From Anaerolineae bacterium (GTDB lineage: Bacteria > Chloroflexota > Anaerolineae > Aggregatilineales > Aggregatilineaceae), in assembly GCA_018432315.1 (NCBI GenBank), contig JAHDLB010000027.1:62001-126000 (forward strand): DNA of 64,000 nt. The letters are read 5' to 3'. The first letter of the stretch is position 1. Each line of letters starts with the position of its first letter. Shown here piece after piece: positions 32,301-41,378 of this stretch. Both the position numbers and the translations under genes were made by a program. The notes under the pieces were generated by a model. It saw only the letters and a list, made by a program, of their open reading frames with translations. It had not been told where the DNA came from and did no database searches.

Positions 32301-33443
32301 ATGGCAGTTGCGGAAGGCGCAGAGCCTATCTCGCTCGAAGAACAACAACGGTCAACGCCCTTCCTCGACGCCTGGCGGCTGTTTCGCCGCAACAAGGCGT
32401 CGCTGGTGGCGTTGACGACCCTGATCATCATTTTTTTCATCGCCATCACCGCGCCGCTCTGGACCAGGGTCGGTTTGCTCGATGCGCGCACCGGGGCGCA
32501 AGCCCGCCATACCGTCAACCCGGTCAACTTGCCGTCGGTCGATCCGTATCCCGATCCGGGGAGCTGCGCGCGCGACAACCTGAACAGCAACCCGTATTGG
32601 TGTAGCTGGCTCAGCCCCGAGTCGCTGGTGACTGTGCAAAACAAGTACTGCTTCCGTCCCGAGCCGGACTATTCCCAGAAGCAGTGGTGTTACGTCCTGG
32701 GTGGCGACAGCAACGGCAAGGACTGGCTGTCCCAGACGATTTACGGCGCCCAGGTGTCGCTGTCGGTGGGCGTCGTGGGTGCGACCATGAGCCTCATCGT
32801 CGGCCTGATCTACGGCCTGGTGTCGGGCTACTATGGCGGGCGCATCGACAACGTGATGATGCGTATCGTCGATTTCATGTACGGTTTCCCGACGTTGGTC
32901 TTCATCATCCTGATGCAGGTTTACTTCACGGAGGTGGCGCGCCAGTACCAGGACACGGACCAACAGGGCATCGCCGGCTTTGTCCTGTCCCTCAACAAGG
33001 ACATGGGCGGCCTGCTGTTCCTGTTCATCGCGCTCGGCGTGCTGAACTGGATCGGGATGGCGCGTCAGGCGCGCGGGCTGGTGCTGTCGTACCGCGAGAA
33101 GGAATTCGTGGAGGCGGCGCGGGCGGTGGGCGCCAACAACCGCCGGATCATCTTCGTGCACCTGCTGCCGAACATCCTGGGGCCATTGATCGTGCTGGAA
33201 ACGCTGGCGATACCGGGGTACATCTTCACCGAAGCCTTCCTGAGCTTCATCGGGCTGGGTGTGCAGCCGGGAACGCCGAGCTGGGGGGCCATGATCAGCG
33301 AAGTGCGGGACCGGGGAGGGTTCTTCTCCAACCGGCACATCCTGCTGGTGCCGAGCATCGCGCTGGTGCTCACGACGCTGTCGTTCAACTTCCTGGGTGA
33401 CGGTCTGCGCGATGCGCTCGATCCCCGTATGCGCGGCACATAG
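32301..33443 (+). CDS. oppC: Peptide-type ABC transporter permease C
   Basis: This 380-aa permease has the OppC/DppC layout: N-terminal helix (about residues 35-55), an outer loop, then a core of five helices with the EAA loop EFVEAARAVGANNRRIIF. The first outer loop (about residues 56-135) is longer than usual and carries four cysteines (GSCARDN, NPYWCSW, KYCFRP, QKQWCYV), suggesting disulfides. AAGGAG lies before the ATG. It is followed by the SH3-like lipoprotein and oppB, a reversed order compared with classical oppABCDF. Confidence 0.92.
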   Translation: MAVAEGAEPISLEEQQRSTPFLDAWRLFRRNKASLVALTTLIIIFFIAITAPLWTRVGLLDARTGAQARHTVNPVNLPSVDPYPDPGSCARDNLNSNPYWCSWLSPESLVTVQNKYCFRPEPDYSQKQWCYVLGGDSNGKDWLSQTIYGAQVSLSVGVVGATMSLIVGLIYGLVSGYYGGRIDNVMMRIVDFMYGFPTLVFIILMQVYFTEVARQYQDTDQQGIAGFVLSLNKDMGGLLFLFIALGVLNWIGMARQARGLVLSYREKEFVEAARAVGANNRRIIFVHLLPNILGPLIVLETLAIPGYIFTEAFLSFIGLGVQPGTPSWGAMISEVRDRGGFFSNRHILLVPSIALVLTTLSFNFLGDGLRDALDPRMRGT

Positions 33444-33478
33444 GTGAAATCGACACAATGATGAGGAGACTGTTTACC

Positions 33479-35227
33479 GTGAGCAACAGAAATGTGCGCG
33501 CGTCCGGGGCGCTGCTGGTGGTCGTCGTGAGCCTGCTGCTGGCTGCCACGGCGTGCTATTCCGGCCAGGTGCCCGGCCTGTTCGAGCTGACGCCGTTTTA
33601 CACCATGACTCCGCTGCCGACGCCCGAACAGGCCCGGTTCGCGCCCCAGGACATCGCGCTGGCGCCACCGGAGCCGCAGCGCGCGTCCTTCAACCTGACA
33701 TTCAATCCCGAGCCGCTGCTCGACAGCCTGGTCAACTCGCGCGAGTCGTGCCAGTCGAACTCGACCGCAAAAATCCTGTTCGCAGGCGAGACCGCGGGCA
33801 GGGTGTACTACCTGGTCGATTGCAGTGGCGCGGTCGGTTGGGCGGTCGAGGATCGGCTGCTCGGCCCGCTTCACTTCAACAAGGACGATCTCGCGCTGAC
33901 CCTGGCGACCGAGCCGGGGACGGACAACGTGTCGATGCTGGATGATTTCTTCCGCCCGGTTGCCCCGAATCCGCTGCTGGCGTGCAAGGCCGGGACGATT
34001 ACCCCGATCCTGGCGCTCCAGGCGGCGGACAACGATGGCGACGGCGAGAACGAAATTTATTACCAGATCGATTGTCCAACCGGCAACAAGGGCTGGGTAT
34101 CGCACGAGTCGATCTTCGGCCCGCTGGAGATTAACGTTGGCGATCGGGCCGTAGCCGTGACGGAAAGCGCCGAAGAGGGGTCGGAGTTCGCCCTGGCGAG
34201 TGAGCCGGGTCCCTTGACCGAGGACAACGCCGTGACGGGTGAATGTTACCAGGGCTCCATCCTCGAAGCGACGAATGCCCAGTTGGCAGACCACACGTTG
34301 TACTACCAGATGACGTGTGGCGACATCGAGGGGTGGACCGACCAGACACGGTTTGTCGGGCCGCTGAAATATGATGTTGGCATGAAGACGGTGATCTACG
34401 TGCCGCCGGTGCTCGTGTTCGAAGACGAGCTGCCCGAAGAGGCCCAGGCCGAGCTGGCCGCTCAAAGCGGGGACACCGGCGCCGAAGAGGACGTAGAGGA
34501 GGGCGGCGAGGCTGTCGAAGGCGAGGACATCGTCGCAGTAGAGGAGCCGGCTGCCGAAGAAGAGGGCGCTGAGCTTGCGGACGAGGATCGCCGCGCTGTC
34601 GAATACGCGCCGCCGCTGTACCTGACCAGCGATCCCGGCCCGGCAGTGTTGGAGGGCGAAGACTCGAATGTGGTGGGCCGCTGCCCATCGACCACCGTGG
34701 CCGAGATTCAGGAATACGGTGGGCTCGATCTCGTGTACTACCGCATCACGTGCGAGTCCTGCGCGGAGTACGGCCAGGACGAGGACGGTAATCCGGTCTG
34801 TACTGCGTATGACACCAACGATGGTTGGGTCGAGCAGCAGTATCTCCAGGGCCCGATCGAGTTCGTGCCGGGGGATCAGGTGGTCTTCATGGCCAGCAGC
34901 CGCGCGGTGGAAACGGACGAAGAGAGCGGGGTGCAATACGCTCGTATTCCGTCCTCGCTCACCGGGGCGGCGGCAGTCGGCCAGTACACCGAATACAGCG
35001 GTCGCTGCCTGCTGGACGAGCCGGTCGAGATCGCCGGTGTGCTGCTGGAAACGGCGCGCACGAGCAGCGCGTTCAATTTCTACTATCGTATTCAGTGCGA
35101 AGGCCAGGCTGCCAGCTACACGCAGGTAACCGAGGGCGGTCGTGTGCGCCCGGTGGTGACGTATGCTGAAGAAACCTCGCAAATCACCGGTTTCATCTCA
35201 GCCCGCGATCTGACACTGCCGGAATAG
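33479..35227 (+). CDS. Lipoprotein with five Cys-paired SH3-like repeats
   Basis: This protein of about 582 aa has a lipoprotein signal ending SLLLAATAC, so it is anchored at the outer face of the membrane. The exported part contains five degenerate repeats of the pattern C...YYxxxC....GW....GP(L/I)...GD: VYYLVDC, IYYQIDC, LYYQMTC, VYYRITC and FYYRIQC. Each repeat has a preceding Cys. An acidic linker (residues about 325-365, rich in Glu) splits repeats 3 and 4. GTG 33479 is preferred (AGGAG at 33464-33468); ATG 33458 is possible. It lies inside the opp operon between oppC and oppB, where no periplasmic binding protein is found. I do not recognise the family, and a binding-protein role is only a guess. 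Confidence 0.8.
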   Translation: MSNRNVRASGALLVVVVSLLLAATACYSGQVPGLFELTPFYTMTPLPTPEQARFAPQDIALAPPEPQRASFNLTFNPEPLLDSLVNSRESCQSNSTAKILFAGETAGRVYYLVDCSGAVGWAVEDRLLGPLHFNKDDLALTLATEPGTDNVSMLDDFFRPVAPNPLLACKAGTITPILALQAADNDGDGENEIYYQIDCPTGNKGWVSHESIFGPLEINVGDRAVAVTESAEEGSEFALASEPGPLTEDNAVTGECYQGSILEATNAQLADHTLYYQMTCGDIEGWTDQTRFVGPLKYDVGMKTVIYVPPVLVFEDELPEEAQAELAAQSGDTGAEEDVEEGGEAVEGEDIVAVEEPAAEEEGAELADEDRRAVEYAPPLYLTSDPGPAVLEGEDSNVVGRCPSTTVAEIQEYGGLDLVYYRITCESCAEYGQDEDGNPVCTAYDTNDGWVEQQYLQGPIEFVPGDQVVFMASSRAVETDEESGVQYARIPSSLTGAAAVGQYTEYSGRCLLDEPVEIAGVLLETARTSSAFNFYYRIQCEGQAASYTQVTEGGRVRPVVTYAEETSQITGFISARDLTLPE

Positions 35228-35291
35228 GGTGAACAATCTGCGGGGCGGTGCCCGGCGCCGCCCCGGTAGAAACTTACGAGGACCGTACGTT

Positions 35292-36503
35292 ATGACCACG
35301 ACAACAAATCAACCATCAAGCGGGATCATGGGGACTCTCACTGCTGGCGTGAACCGGTTCGTGCGGATGATCGGCGGGGCCAGCATGGTCAAGTTCCTGA
35401 TCCGGCGCTTGCTCGCCGCGATCCCCGTGCTGTTTGCGATCATGTTGGTGACCTTCACGCTGTCGCACCTGCTGCCGGGCGGGCCGTTCGCCGCCGTCGG
35501 GCAGAAGCGCATGCCGGAATACATGGTCAGGCAGCTCGAGGAGAAGTTTGGCCTGAACAAACCGCTGCTGATCAACACGCCCAGCGACGGGTACTTCCCG
35601 GACGGGAGCGATTGGCGGTTCATGGGCTACCGCGACGAGGTCGTCACGTTGGGCGGGACCGAAGCCGGCGCGGTGCAGCAGGAAACCAGGCGCCGCTTCC
35701 GCATCGACCTGCTCGATTCGCAGTTTTTCAACTACGTGTGGGGCGTGATGCAGCTTGACTTCGGCCCATCGCTCAACATCGCGCTGCGCGACCAGAACGT
35801 GCAGGTGAGCGACGAGATCTCCAAGCGGCTGCCTGTGTCGATGCAGGTCGGCGTTTTCGCGGTGATCCTGGGGTTCCTGCTGGGCATTCCGCTCGGCGTG
35901 CTGGCCGCCGTGTATCACAACAGCCCGATCGACTACCTGTCGATGTTCTTCGCGGTGTTGGGGCAAGCAACGCCTGCCATTGTACTGGCGCCGATCCTGA
36001 TCATCATATTCGCTGTGGAGTTGGGATGGGTGCCGGTCGCAGATCAGCGAAACCAGTGGCAGCAAGGGCCGGAGCTATCGCTGTACTATCTCCAGATCCT
36101 GGCGCTGCCGGTCGTCACGCTGGGGACGGGCATGAGCGCGAGCATCGCGCGTCTGACGCGGGCGAGTCTGCTTCAGGTGCTGCACGAAGACTATGTGCGC
36201 ACTGCGCGCGCCAAGGGCCTGCGCGAGCGCGTGGTGATCTACGTGCACGCGCTGAAGAACGCGCTGATCCCGGTGGCGACCATCCTCGGTCCGCTGCTGG
36301 CGGCAGTCCTGACGGGGACGTTCGTCGTCGAACTGATCTTCGTCATTCCGGGGTTGGGCAAGGTGTTCGTCGACAGCGTGACCGCCCGCGACTACACGAT
36401 GATCATGGGCGTGTCGATCCTGTATTCGATCTTCCTGATCATCGGGAACATCATGGTCGATATCATGTACACCTGGCTCGACCCGCGCATCCGGTTCGAC
36501 TGA
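35292..36503 (+). CDS. oppB: Peptide-type ABC transporter permease B
   Basis: This 403-aa permease is the partner of OppC. The opening FLIRRLLAAIPVLFAIMLVTFTL-type helix, the LPGGPF motif and the EAA loop DYVRTARAKGLRERVVIY are diagnostic. The N-terminal 35 residues before the first helix are an extension with low complexity (MTTTTNQPSS). The first outer loop (about residues 75-155) is longer than usual. ATG 35292 follows GAGG, and the frame stays open to 35229. It is the last gene of the operon, followed by a strong terminator. Confidence 0.92.
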   Translation: MTTTTNQPSSGIMGTLTAGVNRFVRMIGGASMVKFLIRRLLAAIPVLFAIMLVTFTLSHLLPGGPFAAVGQKRMPEYMVRQLEEKFGLNKPLLINTPSDGYFPDGSDWRFMGYRDEVVTLGGTEAGAVQQETRRRFRIDLLDSQFFNYVWGVMQLDFGPSLNIALRDQNVQVSDEISKRLPVSMQVGVFAVILGFLLGIPLGVLAAVYHNSPIDYLSMFFAVLGQATPAIVLAPILIIIFAVELGWVPVADQRNQWQQGPELSLYYLQILALPVVTLGTGMSASIARLTRASLLQVLHEDYVRTARAKGLRERVVIYVHALKNALIPVATILGPLLAAVLTGTFVVELIFVIPGLGKVFVDSVTARDYTMIMGVSILYSIFLIIGNIMVDIMYTWLDPRIRFD

Positions 36504-36532
36504 ACCGCCGGGCCGATCCACCGGCTGACTCA

Positions 36533-36558
36533 AGGGCGCTCGTGGCAGCGCCCTTTTG
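36533..36558 (+). terminator. Terminator of the opp-type operon
   Basis: AGGGCGCT (36533-36540) pairs with AGCGCCCT (36547-36554) around a 6-nt loop, followed by TTTG. Confidence 0.85.
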
Positions 36559-36644
36559 TGTTGCGTCGCCCAAGCGTTCTGGCAGATTCCCGGCAGGTCG
36601 TTACAATTGTCCTGGATGGCAGTGCGATCCCTGGAGCAGACCGA

Positions 36645-38711
36645 ATGTTTTACGGTAGGGTTGACGTGTATTGGCCGGATGGCCCGATAGAAAGCTACCG
36701 CTTGAACAAGCCGACTATCGCCATCGGTCGTTCTACCGGCAACGATATCGTCCTCGATACCACGGCGATCTCGCGCTATCACATCGCGCTGACGTTCACC
36801 AACCAGCAGATGGTGCTCGAGGACCTGGATTCGGTCAATGGGACGTACGTGGACAGCGTCCGGCTGGCCCCGCGCGAGCCGCACGTTCTGCGCGGCGGCG
36901 AGGAAATCCAGATCGGCGACATCCGCGTGATCTTCCACCCGCCGTCAGAAGCGCTCTCGCTGTCGGAAGACACCACCCAGCGCATGGTCCTCTCGCAGCC
37001 GACCTACCGGCTGGAACTCGAAGGGCCGGATATGGACGTGGCGCCCGGCGCCTACGTTCAGGCAGCGCTGAAGATCGAAAATCTGAGCGACAAGACGGAT
37101 CGCTATTTCGTCGAGATCGACGGGCTGCCCAAGGGCTGGGTGCGCGTGGACCGGGTCGAGATGGAGCTGGAGCCCGGCGAGCAGGGGCAGGCCATGATCA
37201 GCTTCAAGCCCCTGCGCCGCAGCGAAAGCCAGCCCGGCGAGCACCCGTTCGTGGTCCGCGTGCGCTCCAAGTCGCAGCCGTCGCAAACGATCGATGCGCC
37301 GACGATGCTGCGCGTTCTGCCGTTCAGCGGGTTTGGCATGGCGTTGGGCGCGTCGCAGACCGATCAGAACGGCACGTTCCAGCTTTACCTGCACAACCAG
37401 GGCAACGCGCCGCTTCCCCTGACGATCCAGGGCACTGACAGAGACCAGCGGCTGCGGTTCGACCTGCCGCAGACCCGGCTGGTGTTGGGGCCGGGCGAGC
37501 GCCAGACGCTGACCGGCAGCGTGCGGCCACGGCGGCGCACCTGGCTGGGGCAGGACCGCGAGATCGAGTTCGCCATCCTCGCGCGCTCCAACGACCAGGC
37601 GGGGTTCCTGGCGGCAGTGCCCGGCACGGTCATGGACCGGGGCGCGCTTCCGCCGTGGGCGCCGGTGCTGGCGATCCCGCTGCTGGCGTTGGTAGTGCTG
37701 CTCGTCGTGGGGACAGCCCTGCTGCTGCTGGGCGACGATGACGACGGCCAGCCGGCCCTCCCGCCGGTCATCGGGACGTTCGCCGTGTCCAGCCCGGCGG
37801 TAGTAGTTGGCGAGCCGGTCGACGTGACGTGGCAGGTGAGCGAGGCCGACGCGCTCGATCTCGTCGTGCAGCGCCGCGAGTCCCAGCAGCGGGTGTCCCT
37901 GGAGCCGGACGCGATGGCGTATTCGCTCAGCTTCGAGGAAACCGGGGTCGTCGCGCTGGTGCTCGAAGCGCACAACGGGGATGCGGTGGCGACGTCCACG
38001 CTGCAAGTCGAAGTCCGGCCCGTGGTATCGCTGACGCTGGAGGTGGTGGACGGGACCGAGCTGGTGCATTTCGTGCAGCACGACGTCCAGATCAGTTGGG
38101 ACGTGCTCGGCGCGCGCGAGTTCGACGGGCAGTACAGCGTCTGGCTCGAAAGCTCGGACGCCGCCGCGCTGAATCTGGCCGCGCCGCAGCCCCTGACGAA
38201 CGCGATCACGCTGCCGGTCGTGCCGGCGGGGGAACAGGTCGAGTGGCTGGTCACGCTGTATGCCGAAGGTCAGGACAACGTCACCGCCACCGTGACGCAG
38301 AAGCTGCCGATCGTGTATCCGAGCTGCGAGCTGAGCGCGGCGCGGACGGTGGTGCGCAGCGGCCCCGGTGAAGCCTACCCGGCGCTCGTCCCGCCGCTGG
38401 AGAGCTCGTCCGAGGGCAATCTGTCGTTCTCGCCAACCGCGCAGGATCCCAGCGGTGAGTGGTTCCAGGTCACGATCGGGGTCGACAACCCGCGGCAGGG
38501 ATGGGTCCGGCGCGATGATTTCACGTGCGCCAATTTCGACCCCGACCGCCTGATCGCAACCAACGACTTCCCGCCGCCGCCGGAGATCGTGACTCCGACG
38601 GCCACCGCCAGCCCGCCGCCGACCTCCACACCGGTCACGCCGGCCAGCGTGACGGCGTCACCGGCTCCGACGAGCGCGCCGGTGACGGCTGGTTCAACGC
38701 CAGCCCCCTGA
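36645..38711 (+). CDS. FHA-domain transmembrane protein with exported tail
   Basis: This 688-aa protein probably couples a cytoplasmic phosphopeptide-binding module to the envelope. The FHA domain (about residues 20-100) has GRS at 28-30, SRYH near 45 and SVNGTY near 66, the phosphothreonine-binding set. A beta-sandwich-like stretch follows to about 345. One transmembrane segment near 365-385 (VLAIPLLALVVLLVVGTALL) is followed by an acidic stop (GDDDDG). Beyond it lie two Ig-like segments, an SH3b-like unit (VRSGPGEAYPAL, GWVRRDDF) and a Pro/Thr-rich tail. ATG 36645 has GGAG 9 nt upstream. The FHA side would normally be cytoplasmic, but the pre-TM beta domain makes the topology ambiguous. It may partner with a Ser/Thr kinase outside the window. 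Confidence 0.8.
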   Translation: MFYGRVDVYWPDGPIESYRLNKPTIAIGRSTGNDIVLDTTAISRYHIALTFTNQQMVLEDLDSVNGTYVDSVRLAPREPHVLRGGEEIQIGDIRVIFHPPSEALSLSEDTTQRMVLSQPTYRLELEGPDMDVAPGAYVQAALKIENLSDKTDRYFVEIDGLPKGWVRVDRVEMELEPGEQGQAMISFKPLRRSESQPGEHPFVVRVRSKSQPSQTIDAPTMLRVLPFSGFGMALGASQTDQNGTFQLYLHNQGNAPLPLTIQGTDRDQRLRFDLPQTRLVLGPGERQTLTGSVRPRRRTWLGQDREIEFAILARSNDQAGFLAAVPGTVMDRGALPPWAPVLAIPLLALVVLLVVGTALLLLGDDDDGQPALPPVIGTFAVSSPAVVVGEPVDVTWQVSEADALDLVVQRRESQQRVSLEPDAMAYSLSFEETGVVALVLEAHNGDAVATSTLQVEVRPVVSLTLEVVDGTELVHFVQHDVQISWDVLGAREFDGQYSVWLESSDAAALNLAAPQPLTNAITLPVVPAGEQVEWLVTLYAEGQDNVTATVTQKLPIVYPSCELSAARTVVRSGPGEAYPALVPPLESSSEGNLSFSPTAQDPSGEWFQVTIGVDNPRQGWVRRDDFTCANFDPDRLIATNDFPPPPEIVTPTATASPPPTSTPVTPASVTASPAPTSAPVTAGSTPAP

Positions 38712-38855
38712 GGCCGGTCGGCCCTGTCATGGGCCGGGGCGAGGTCATCCGGCGGCCTGGGTGACTGAGAAAAAAGCTCCATCATGGCGTAAAATAGGAA
38801 TAGGAAACAGGCGTGGGTGGGACCGGGTAAGGAGCCAGGAGAGTATTGGAAGACC

Positions 38856-41339
38856 GTGAAACGCCGATTTATCGCAGCCGCCGTTTTCCTGATGTTGGTA
38901 ATGCCGGTGTTGGTGGCGTTTGCGCCGCCTAACCAGGAACCGGCCCAGATCGATCTCCAGGTAAGCGCAGGGTACAACGGCTTTTTCCGCCGGGGGCAGT
39001 GGACGCCCGTCCGCGTGAACGTCAGCAACACGGGCGGCACACTGGACGGCGAGGTGCGCGTGCGCACCGGCGACGGCGGCTCGCTGGCCGAAACGACCTA
39101 CCGGACGCCACTCTCGCTCTCGCGCGGCGCGCGCAAGCAGGTTTTCCTGTACGTATCGGTCGACAATTTCACGTCCAGCATCCAGGTCGAGATCGTGGAC
39201 GGCGGTGGCCGCGTCGTCGAGCGGGCCAGCGCGGCGATCCGGCTGGTGAACGGGGCGGATATCCTGTACGGCGTGGTGACCGAGTCGCCTTACGGCGCGG
39301 TGGACATGACCGCGCTGGCGCCGGGAACCGGGCAGGCGTACCAGGTGAACTGGCGCCTGGCCGACATCCCGCCGCTGGGCGAGGCGCTGGCCGGACTGGA
39401 CGTGCTGCTGTTCCACGACGTGGATACCGGTACCCTGGCGGCGGAGCAGGCGGAGGCCATCGCCCAGTGGACGCTGGCCGGCGGGCATCTGATCGTGAGC
39501 GGGGGCGATTCGTGGCAGCGCACGACCGCCGGGCTGGCGGGATTGGTCCCGGCGGAACTGCAGGGCACCGAGGTGATCGACACGCTGGCGCCGCTGGCCG
39601 ATTATCTGAACGGGCAGGAAGCGCTGCGCGAGGCCCAGACAATCGTGACCGTGGCCGAGGTCGAGCCACCCGCCCGGTCGCTGGTGGTGCTGGCGGATGG
39701 CACGCCGCTGATCGTGCGCGCGCCTTACGGCGAAGGGCTGGTCGATTTCCTGGCGGTCGATCCGCAGAGCGAGCCGCTGCGCTCGTGGAGCCACACCGAT
39801 CGCCTGTGGCATGCGCTGGTGTCGTCGGCGGGCCAACAGCCGAGCTGGTCCAACGGGTTCGTGAACTGGTCGGCGGCGCGCGAGGCGACGCTCACCACCT
39901 CGAACACGGTGCTGCCGACGTTTTTGCAGTTGTGCGGCTTTCTGACGCTGTACATCGTGCTGGTTGGGCCGCTGAATTATCTCGTGCTGCGGAAGCTGAA
40001 CCGCCGCGAGCTGGCGTGGTTCACCATCCCGGCACTGATCGCCGTCTTCAGCGTGCTGGCGTACACGGTCGGGTTCAACCTGCGCGGCAGCCGGGCGATC
40101 GTCAACCGGCTGACGGTAGTTCGCGTGTGGCCCGACGGCGAACAGGCGCAGGTCATGACGTTGATCGGCATCCAATCGCCGCGCCGGACGACGTACGACG
40201 TCGCCGTCGACCGGGGGTACACGCTGCGCTCGCTGCCCGAAGTCGGCACCGGGCTGAGCGTCCCGACGATCATCACCGAGGGCACCCGCTACATGGCCGA
40301 GCAGATTCCGATCGACGCCGGGACGGTCGCCAGTTTTGCCGCGGCGGGGGTTGTCCAGGTACAGCCGCCGGATTCCGCCGTGACGTGGCACCTGGGCAGC
40401 GAGGCGCCGCGCGTCGAGGGGATGGTCACCAACACGACCGGCCTGGCGCTTCACGATGCGGTGGTGCTGGTCAAGGGCGAGAGCCGGTATCTGGGCACGC
40501 TGGACCCCGGCGAAACGCGCGTGTTCGACATCCCGATCGGGCCGCAGGACCCCGGTCCATCGACGCTGGGCTACACCCAAACGCCGGGCAATCTCTATTC
40601 GTCCCGGCCCTGGGGATACGCGGGCAGCGCGCCGGGATGGTGTTTCTCGTTCAGCGGCGTGCCGCTGACCATCCCCGACGTGATGCGCGGCGAGGCGTTT
40701 TCGTGCGCCGTGCGCGGCGTGAGCGACGACGAGCAGGAAATCCGGCGGCGCTACCGCCTGCTCAGCTCGCTGGTGATCGACACCAACCTGAGCGGCGGGC
40801 GCGATATGGACGTGTACCTGTTCGGCTGGTCGACGTCCGGCGTGGTCGGCATCGACCTGGGCGAAAAGCCGCTGACGGAAGAGGATACCACGCTGTTCAT
40901 CTTCCAGCTCCCGACTCGCGTCGTGGCCGACAGCCCGGTGGTGGACGTGCCGCCGGCGCTGACCACCTGGGCGATTGCCGAGGCCGGCGATCCGGCGACG
41001 CTGCTCGAAGTGACGCCCGCCCGCTTCCGGGTGAGCAGCACGACCCAGGCCGCGTTCCAGTTCCAGCCCATGCCGTCTGCCCGGCTGGCATCGGTGAGCG
41101 AGCTGGACGTGCAGTTCCAGGGCTATGGCCCGGTCATCGCCGAGATCTGGGACTGGGATCGCGAAGAATGGACGGTCATGCCGTTTGCATCGGACTCGAC
41201 CGAGCTCCAGATTCGCAGGCCGCAGCGGTTCCTGGGGCCGGAGAACGCGGTGACGATCCGTGTGCGGGCGACTGACAGCGTGTCGTACAATGAGATCGAA
41301 TACGTTAAAGTCGGCTACCGTGGGCAGTTGGCGGGGTGA
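38856..41339 (+). CDS. Large exported/membrane protein of unknown function
   Basis: This 827-aa protein starts with a signal-like helix (MKRRFIAAAVFLMLVMPVLV). About residues 30-330 form a beta-rich then Rossmann-like part, with LAGLDVLLFHDVDTG and AGGHLIVSGGDSW resembling the glutamine-amidotransferase-like fold seen in GldG-type and VWA-associated proteins. Two transmembrane helices near 350-420 (LQLCGFLTLYIVLVGPLNYL) are followed by a second large beta domain. GTG 38856 is chosen because the signal peptide begins there. It directly precedes an ABC-2 exporter, so it may work with that transporter. The function is unknown. Confidence 0.75.
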   Translation: MKRRFIAAAVFLMLVMPVLVAFAPPNQEPAQIDLQVSAGYNGFFRRGQWTPVRVNVSNTGGTLDGEVRVRTGDGGSLAETTYRTPLSLSRGARKQVFLYVSVDNFTSSIQVEIVDGGGRVVERASAAIRLVNGADILYGVVTESPYGAVDMTALAPGTGQAYQVNWRLADIPPLGEALAGLDVLLFHDVDTGTLAAEQAEAIAQWTLAGGHLIVSGGDSWQRTTAGLAGLVPAELQGTEVIDTLAPLADYLNGQEALREAQTIVTVAEVEPPARSLVVLADGTPLIVRAPYGEGLVDFLAVDPQSEPLRSWSHTDRLWHALVSSAGQQPSWSNGFVNWSAAREATLTTSNTVLPTFLQLCGFLTLYIVLVGPLNYLVLRKLNRRELAWFTIPALIAVFSVLAYTVGFNLRGSRAIVNRLTVVRVWPDGEQAQVMTLIGIQSPRRTTYDVAVDRGYTLRSLPEVGTGLSVPTIITEGTRYMAEQIPIDAGTVASFAAAGVVQVQPPDSAVTWHLGSEAPRVEGMVTNTTGLALHDAVVLVKGESRYLGTLDPGETRVFDIPIGPQDPGPSTLGYTQTPGNLYSSRPWGYAGSAPGWCFSFSGVPLTIPDVMRGEAFSCAVRGVSDDEQEIRRRYRLLSSLVIDTNLSGGRDMDVYLFGWSTSGVVGIDLGEKPLTEEDTTLFIFQLPTRVVADSPVVDVPPALTTWAIAEAGDPATLLEVTPARFRVSSTTQAAFQFQPMPSARLASVSELDVQFQGYGPVIAEIWDWDREEWTVMPFASDSTELQIRRPQRFLGPENAVTIRVRATDSVSYNEIEYVKVGYRGQLAG

Positions 41340-41378
41340 TCGGGGAGCATCCCGGCCCTGCAGAGTGAGACAGGTGGA

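Noticed and set aside
38716-38745. Hairpin CGGCCC/GGGCCG after the FHA gene as a terminator
   Set aside because: No T-rich tract follows the stem, so it is not called a Rho-independent terminator.
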